The translations under genes and the position numbers were made by a program. Below the pieces are notes generated by a model. It was not told the origin of the DNA and searched no databases. It saw nothing but the letters and a program-made list of their open reading frames with translations. From positions 806,001-870,000 of the forward strand of contig NZ_JACYFR010000002.1 in the NCBI RefSeq assembly GCF_014837175.1: a DNA stretch of 64,000 nt, written 5' to 3'. The DNA is from Cellulomonas sp. JH27-2. Its GTDB lineage: Bacteria; Actinomycetota; Actinomycetes; Actinomycetales; Cellulomonadaceae. Position 1 is the first letter of the stretch; every line of letters begins with the position of its first letter. Of this stretch, positions 60,128 to 64,000 are shown piece after piece.

Positions 60128-61428
60128 GCGGTCTCGGTCACCGTGCCCGCCTCGGAGCCCTCGACGGACACCTGGTCAAGTGCCGTCATGGACGCCTCGA
60201 GCTCGGCCTCGATCGCGGCGATGAGCCGCTCCTCGACCTCCGGCACGCCGATCTCGTGCAGCAGCTCCGCGAAGAAGCCGCGCACCACGAGCCGACGGGC
60301 GTCCGGCTCGGGGATGCCGCGGGCGCGCAGGTAGAAGAGCTGCTCGTCGTCGAACCGGCCGGTCGCGGACGCGTGGCCCGCACCCTCGATGACGCCGGTC
60401 TCGATCTCGAGGTTCGGCACCGAGTCCGCACGCGCACCGTCTGTCAGGACCAGGTTGCGGTTGAGCTCGTAGGTGTCGGTGCCCTCGGCCGCCGCGCGGA
60501 TGAGCACGTCGCCCACCCACACCGTGTGCGCGCCCTCGCCCTGCAGCGCGCCCTTGTAGGTCACGCGGCTGATGCAGTTGGGGACGGCGTGGTCGACGAA
60601 CAGCCGCTGCTCCTGGTGCTGACCGGCGTCGGCGAAGTAGAGGCCGAGCATCTGCACCGAGGCGCCCTCGCCGACGAACTCGGCGTCGGGCGTGATGCGC
60701 ACGACGTCGCCGCCCAGCGTGACCGCGATGTGCTTGACGGTCGCGTCGCGGCCGACCCGCAGGCGGTGCGAGGCGGCGTGCACGGAGCCGTCGGCCCAGT
60801 CGTGCACCGAGACGACGGTCAGGTGCGCACCGTCCTCGGCGACGATCTCGACGGTCTCGGTGAGCGCGGCGTGCCCGACGTGGTCGATCACGACGACGCC
60901 CTGCGACAGCGGCTCCGCCTTGATGACCAGGTGCGACGCCGACGGGTCCAGCGGCGCGTCGTGCGTGCCGGCCCCCTCGACCCCCTCGACCCGGATGGAC
61001 GTGACCTTGCTGGCCACGGCCTCCTGCGGGACCGTCACCACGGTGGCGCGCGGGAACGAGGCCCAGGCGGTGGCGGCCGTGCGGTCGCCGGGCTTGCCGG
61101 CGAGGCCCAGGCGCGCGTCGTCGCGCTCGACGATCTCGACGTTCACCTCGGGGCTCTCGACGACCGTCGTCAGCACGCCGTGACCGGCCAGGACACCGTC
61201 GGTGTCCGCGGCGAACAGGGGGGCCAGGCGATTGATCGGCGAGAAGCGCCACTCCTCCTCGCGCCCGGTGGGCACGGGGAAGTCGGCGACGTCGAAGGAC
61301 GTCAGGCGCGCGGCGCGGGACGACTGGGGCGTGCCACCCACGCCGTGGGTGTGCGCACCGTCGGCCTGGGCCCGCGAGTGGTCCGTCGACAGGCTCGGCG
61401 GGTTGGTGGACTCGGTAGTGGTGGCCAT
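60124..61428 (-). CDS. sufD: SufD
   Basis: 434 residues. Right-handed beta-helix core with the C-terminal helical region containing the conserved ARGIPEPDARRLVVRGFFAELL. Part of the SufBCD scaffold complex. Starts at the last base of the sufB stop (TGATG) and overlaps the Rieske gene by 4 nt. Variable acidic N-terminal extension, then FDVADFPVPTGREEEWRFSP, where SufD proteins normally begin their conserved region. Confidence 0.96.
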   Translation of the reverse strand: MATTTESTNPPSLSTDHSRAQADGAHTHGVGGTPQSSRAARLTSFDVADFPVPTGREEEWRFSPINRLAPLFAADTDGVLAGHGVLTTVVESPEVNVEIVERDDARLGLAGKPGDRTAATAWASFPRATVVTVPQEAVASKVTSIRVEGVEGAGTHDAPLDPSASHLVIKAEPLSQGVVVIDHVGHAALTETVEIVAEDGAHLTVVSVHDWADGSVHAASHRLRVGRDATVKHIAVTLGGDVVRITPDAEFVGEGASVQMLGLYFADAGQHQEQRLFVDHAVPNCISRVTYKGALQGEGAHTVWVGDVLIRAAAEGTDTYELNRNLVLTDGARADSVPNLEIETGVIEGAGHASATGRFDDEQLFYLRARGIPEPDARRLVVRGFFAELLHEIGVPEVEERLIAAIEAELEASMTALDQVSVEGSEAGTVTETA

Positions 61429-62867
61429 CAGCCGACGGACCCTTCCATCTGCAGCTCGATGAGGCGGTTCAGCTCGAGGGCGTACTCCATGGGCAGCTCA
61501 CGCGCGATGGGCTCGACGAACCCGCGCACGATCATCGCCATGGCCTCGGTCTCGGCCATGCCTCGGGACATCAGGTAGAACAGCTGGTCCTCGCTCACGC
61601 GGGAGACCGTGGCCTCGTGACCCATCGAGACGTCGTCCTCGCGGACGTCGACGTACGGGTACGTGTCGGAGCGGGAGATCTGGTCGACGAGCAGCGCGTC
61701 GCACAGCACGTTGGACGCCGAGTGCTCGGCCCCCTCGAGCACCTGCACCAGGCCGCGGTACGAGGTGCGGCCACCGCCGCGCGCGACGGACTTGGACACG
61801 ATCGACGAGGACGTGTGCGGGGCGGCGTGCACCATCTTGGCGCCGGCGTCCTGGTGCTGACCCTCGCCCGCGAAGGCGATGGACAGCGTCTCGCCGCGGG
61901 CGTGCTCGCCCAGCAGGTAGATCGCCGGGTACTTCATGGTGACCTTGGAGCCGATGTTGCCGTCGACCCACTCCATGGTCGCGCCCTCGGCCGCGGTCGC
62001 CCGCTTGGTGACCAGGTTGTACACGTTGTTCGACCAGTTCTGGATGGTCGTGTACCGGACGCGGGCGTTCTTCTTGACGATGATCTCGACGACGGCGCTG
62101 TGCAGCGAGTCGCTCGAGTACACCGGCGCGGTGCAGCCCTCGACGTAGTGCACGTACGAGCCCTCGTCGGCGATGATCAGCGTCCGCTCGAACTGGCCCA
62201 TGTTCTCCGTGTTGATGCGGAAGTAGGCCTGCAGCGGGATGTCCACGTGGACGCCCGGCGGGACGTAGACGAACGAGCCGCCCGACCACACCGCGGTGTT
62301 GAGCGACGCGAACTTGTTGTCACCGGGCGGGATGACGGAGCCGAAGTACTGCTCGAAGATCTCCGGGTGCTCCTTCAGAGCGGTGTCCGTGTCGAGGAAG
62401 ATGACGCCCTGCTCCTCGAGCGACTCCTGGATCTGGTGGTAGACGACCTCGGACTCGTACTGCGCCGCGACGCCGGCCACGAGGCGCTGCTTCTCCGCCT
62501 CCGGGATGCCCAGCTTGTCGTACGTCGCCTTGATGTCCTCGGGCAGGTCCTCCCAGCTGGACGCCTGCTTCTCCGTGGAACGCACGAAGTACTTGATGTT
62601 GTCGAAGTCGATGCCCGACAGGTCCGAGCCCCACCAGGGCATGGGCTTCTTCTCGAACAGGCGCAGCGCCTTGAGCCGCGTCTTGAGCATCCACTCGGGC
62701 TCGTTCTTCAGCGCGGAGATCTCCCGCACCTTGGCCTCGGACAGACCACGCGTCGCGATCTCTCCCGCCTGGTCGGCGTCGTGCCAGCCGTAGCCGTAGT
62801 TGCCGATCGAGGCGATGGCCTCGTCCTGCGTCATCGGCTGTGCCGGGTCCTGCGTGGGTGCGCTCAT
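61428..62867 (-). CDS. sufB: SufB
   Basis: 479 residues from ATG 62867. SufB core with [10 protein letters not shown] at the N-terminus, the conserved EPEWML block, the beta-helix region around [11 protein letters not shown] and VEGCTAPVY (with the Cys), and [11 protein letters not shown] near the SufD interface. Scaffold for nascent Fe-S clusters. Overlaps sufR by 4 nt (ATGA). Confidence 0.97.
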   Translation of the reverse strand: MSAPTQDPAQPMTQDEAIASIGNYGYGWHDADQAGEIATRGLSEAKVREISALKNEPEWMLKTRLKALRLFEKKPMPWWGSDLSGIDFDNIKYFVRSTEKQASSWEDLPEDIKATYDKLGIPEAEKQRLVAGVAAQYESEVVYHQIQESLEEQGVIFLDTDTALKEHPEIFEQYFGSVIPPGDNKFASLNTAVWSGGSFVYVPPGVHVDIPLQAYFRINTENMGQFERTLIIADEGSYVHYVEGCTAPVYSSDSLHSAVVEIIVKKNARVRYTTIQNWSNNVYNLVTKRATAAEGATMEWVDGNIGSKVTMKYPAIYLLGEHARGETLSIAFAGEGQHQDAGAKMVHAAPHTSSSIVSKSVARGGGRTSYRGLVQVLEGAEHSASNVLCDALLVDQISRSDTYPYVDVREDDVSMGHEATVSRVSEDQLFYLMSRGMAETEAMAMIVRGFVEPIARELPMEYALELNRLIELQMEGSVG

Positions 62868-63586
62868 GCGTTCGTTCCTTCCGGTGCGAGCACGGGGGCT
62901 GGGGGGATGACAGGGATGTTCGTGGTGCACACGTGGCCGCCGCCGGCCAACGTGGCGAGACGCTGCACGTGGACGCCGAGCAGGCGCGAGAACGCGCGTG
63001 CCTCGGCCTCGCACAGCTGGGGGAACTCGTGCGCGACGTCCTGCACAGGGCAGTGGCCCTGGCAGAGCTGGACGGCGTGCGAGCCCGGGCCCGGGCGGGC
63101 CGAGGCCGCGTATCCGTCGGCGGACAGTGCGGCCGCGAGCGCCTGCACCCGGTCGGCCGTGTCGTCGCCCGCTTCGGCGACGACCTCGCCCAGACGGGCC
63201 TCGAGCTCGGCGACGCGGTGCTCGGCGAACTGCTCGACCGCCGCGGGGCCGCCCGTCTGCGCCAGGAAGCGCAGCGCGTCGGTCGCGATGTCCGAGTACC
63301 GGTGCGACAGGGCCGCCTGGCCCTGGTTGGTGGCGACGTACCGACGGGCCGGTCGGCCACGGCGGGCGGGACCGGCGCCGTGCGTCTCGTGCACAGCGAT
63401 CTGCTCCGTCTGCTCCAGCACGCTCAGGTGCCGGCGGATCGCCGCGGGGGTCAGGTCGAGGCGCTGAGCGATCTGGGGTGCGGCGATCGGCCCGGCCGAC
63501 GCGATCAGCTGAAGGACCCGCTGACGGGTCCCGGCCTCGGCCTGGTCGTTCGGCGCGTGGACAGGTGCAGGCAGCGTCGCGCTCAT
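62864..63586 (-). CDS. sufR: SufR, Fe-S-responsive repressor of the suf operon
   Basis: 240 residues from ATG 63586 with GGAGG 5 nt upstream. The N-terminal winged HTH ([25 protein letters not shown] and the following recognition helix) is coupled to a C-terminal cluster-binding part with Cys175, Cys179, Cys192 and Cys220, three of which would ligate a cluster as in SufR. When Fe-S is abundant, the holo-protein represses the operon. It heads the suf operon and lies behind the CAAC-N6-GTTG site. Confidence 0.95.
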   Translation of the reverse strand: MSATLPAPVHAPNDQAEAGTRQRVLQLIASAGPIAAPQIAQRLDLTPAAIRRHLSVLEQTEQIAVHETHGAGPARRGRPARRYVATNQGQAALSHRYSDIATDALRFLAQTGGPAAVEQFAEHRVAELEARLGEVVAEAGDDTADRVQALAAALSADGYAASARPGPGSHAVQLCQGHCPVQDVAHEFPQLCEAEARAFSRLLGVHVQRLATLAGGGHVCTTNIPVIPPAPVLAPEGTNA

Positions 63587-63649
63587 CTGCACCTCCGGGG
63601 GTCGAGGCGCTCGTCACGAGCGCCCGCGGGGCGCGGCCACGACGGCCGC

Positions 63650-63673
63650 AATATAGGCAACAGTGTTGTTGCC
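63650..63673 (-). promoter_or_regulatory. SufR operator and suf promoter
   Basis: GGCAACAGTGTTGTTGCC (63656-63673) is a 7-4-7 inverted repeat that includes CAAC-AGTGTT-GTTG, exactly the CAAC-N6-GTTG pattern described for cyanobacterial SufR. The -10 TATATT (63650-63655, minus strand) lies directly beside it, so the operator would occupy the promoter spacer. Strongly supports autoregulation. Confidence 0.9.
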
Positions 63674-63802
63674 GAAATCAGTCCCTGCAAGCAAGGCGAC
63701 CCTTCGCCGGGCCGTCCGTGTGGCATCTCACACGGGCCGCCCGCCGTGATCACGCGGTCCGGACCGCTGTCGGATGACGAGACGCAACTAGACTCACCGC
63801 TC

Positions 63803-64000
63803 GTGCCCGACTCCCCTGCGCTCGAGATCAGCGATCTCGTCAAGCGCTACGGCGACCGTGCCGTCGTCGACGGGCTGGACCTGGTGGCCCACGCGGGACA
63901 GGTGACCGCCGTCCTCGGCCCCAACGGAGCGGGCAAGACGACCACCATCGAGTGCTGCGAAGGCCTGCGCCAGGCGGACGAGGGCACGGTCCGGGTCCTC
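63803..64000 (+). CDS. ABC transporter ATP-binding protein, 3'-truncated by the window
   Basis: The first 66 codons from GTG 63803 are visible: a beta-strand start, then LEISDLVKRYGDRAVVDGLDL and Walker A GPNGAGKTT. The downstream signature and Walker B lie outside. A TAGACT hexamer 8 nt before the GTG suggests a near-leaderless transcript. It is divergent from sufR. Similar ABC transporter genes neighbour suf clusters in other actinobacteria; substrate unknown. Confidence 0.85.
   Translation, partial: MPDSPALEISDLVKRYGDRAVVDGLDLVAHAGQVTAVLGPNGAGKTTTIECCEGLRQADEGTVRVL

Overview
The window is high-GC DNA with strong G/C third-position bias, GTG starts, TANNNT -10 hexamers placed 6-7 nt before start codons, a perfect TCGAAC-N4-GTTCGA SOS box, an imuA-imuB-dnaE2 mutasome and a sufRBDCSUT operon. 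Together these point to an actinobacterium, probably Micrococcales and possibly Cellulomonas-like (inference from gene content only). It splits into the right part of an integrated mobile element (about 1-9928) and an ordinary chromosomal backbone (9910-64000).

Mobile element (1-9928). It carries a DUF2637 (SpdB-like) membrane/HTH protein cut by the window edge, a 1122-residue type IV prepilin-like protein with fibronectin-like repeats, and a terminator. A lipoprotein and a tiny membrane protein follow, opposed by an HTH protein across a nested inverted-repeat operator. Next come a coupled pair (DUF2511-type lipoprotein plus a 263-residue unknown) and a frameshifted small gene. The right end is a control region with repeated palindromic operators, then a small coupled ORF and a large serine integrase. 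The integrase stop codon lies inside the T-loop of tRNA-Leu(GAG). No capsid, terminase or portal gene is present, so an integrative conjugative-type element is more likely than a complete prophage, but the left end is outside the window.

Backbone 9910-24930: tRNA-Leu; an AI-2E family permease; a DapA-family aldolase; the SOS-controlled mutasome; a Pr6Pr membrane protein; PEBP and YbaK-like proteins; a TOPRIM protein coupled to a methyltransferase; a DUF2625 protein; a SpoU methyltransferase; and an MFS transporter. Backbone 24990-35910: a 951-residue membrane protein with an alpha/beta-hydrolase tail; a TetR-controlled heterodimeric ABC exporter; an SPFH/NfeD pair; a lone ABC ATPase; and an unknown actinobacterial protein.

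Backbone 35940-46830: divergent glgA and glgC (glycogen synthesis), serB, a SixA-type phosphatase, fabG-fabI (fatty-acid synthesis), a DUF3099/zinc-ribbon/SURF1 cluster, an ABC-F protein, and the biotin ECF transporter bioYMN. Backbone 46890-56770: a zinc metallopeptidase; a GCS2/ATP-grasp fusion coupled to an asparagine-synthase-like amidotransferase (a probable amidated-peptide pathway and the most promising system here); a lipoprotein; an S9 peptidase; a short stretch with several single-base frameshifts (a Nudix gene and a small gene); and a MarR regulator divergent from a SDR reductase.

Backbone 56790-64000: the complete SUF iron-sulfur assembly operon, read right to left as sufR-sufB-sufD-Rieske ferredoxin-sufC-sufS-sufU-sufT. 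Upstream of sufR is a CAAC-N6-GTTG operator lying over its promoter. The N-terminus of a divergent ABC ATPase closes the window.
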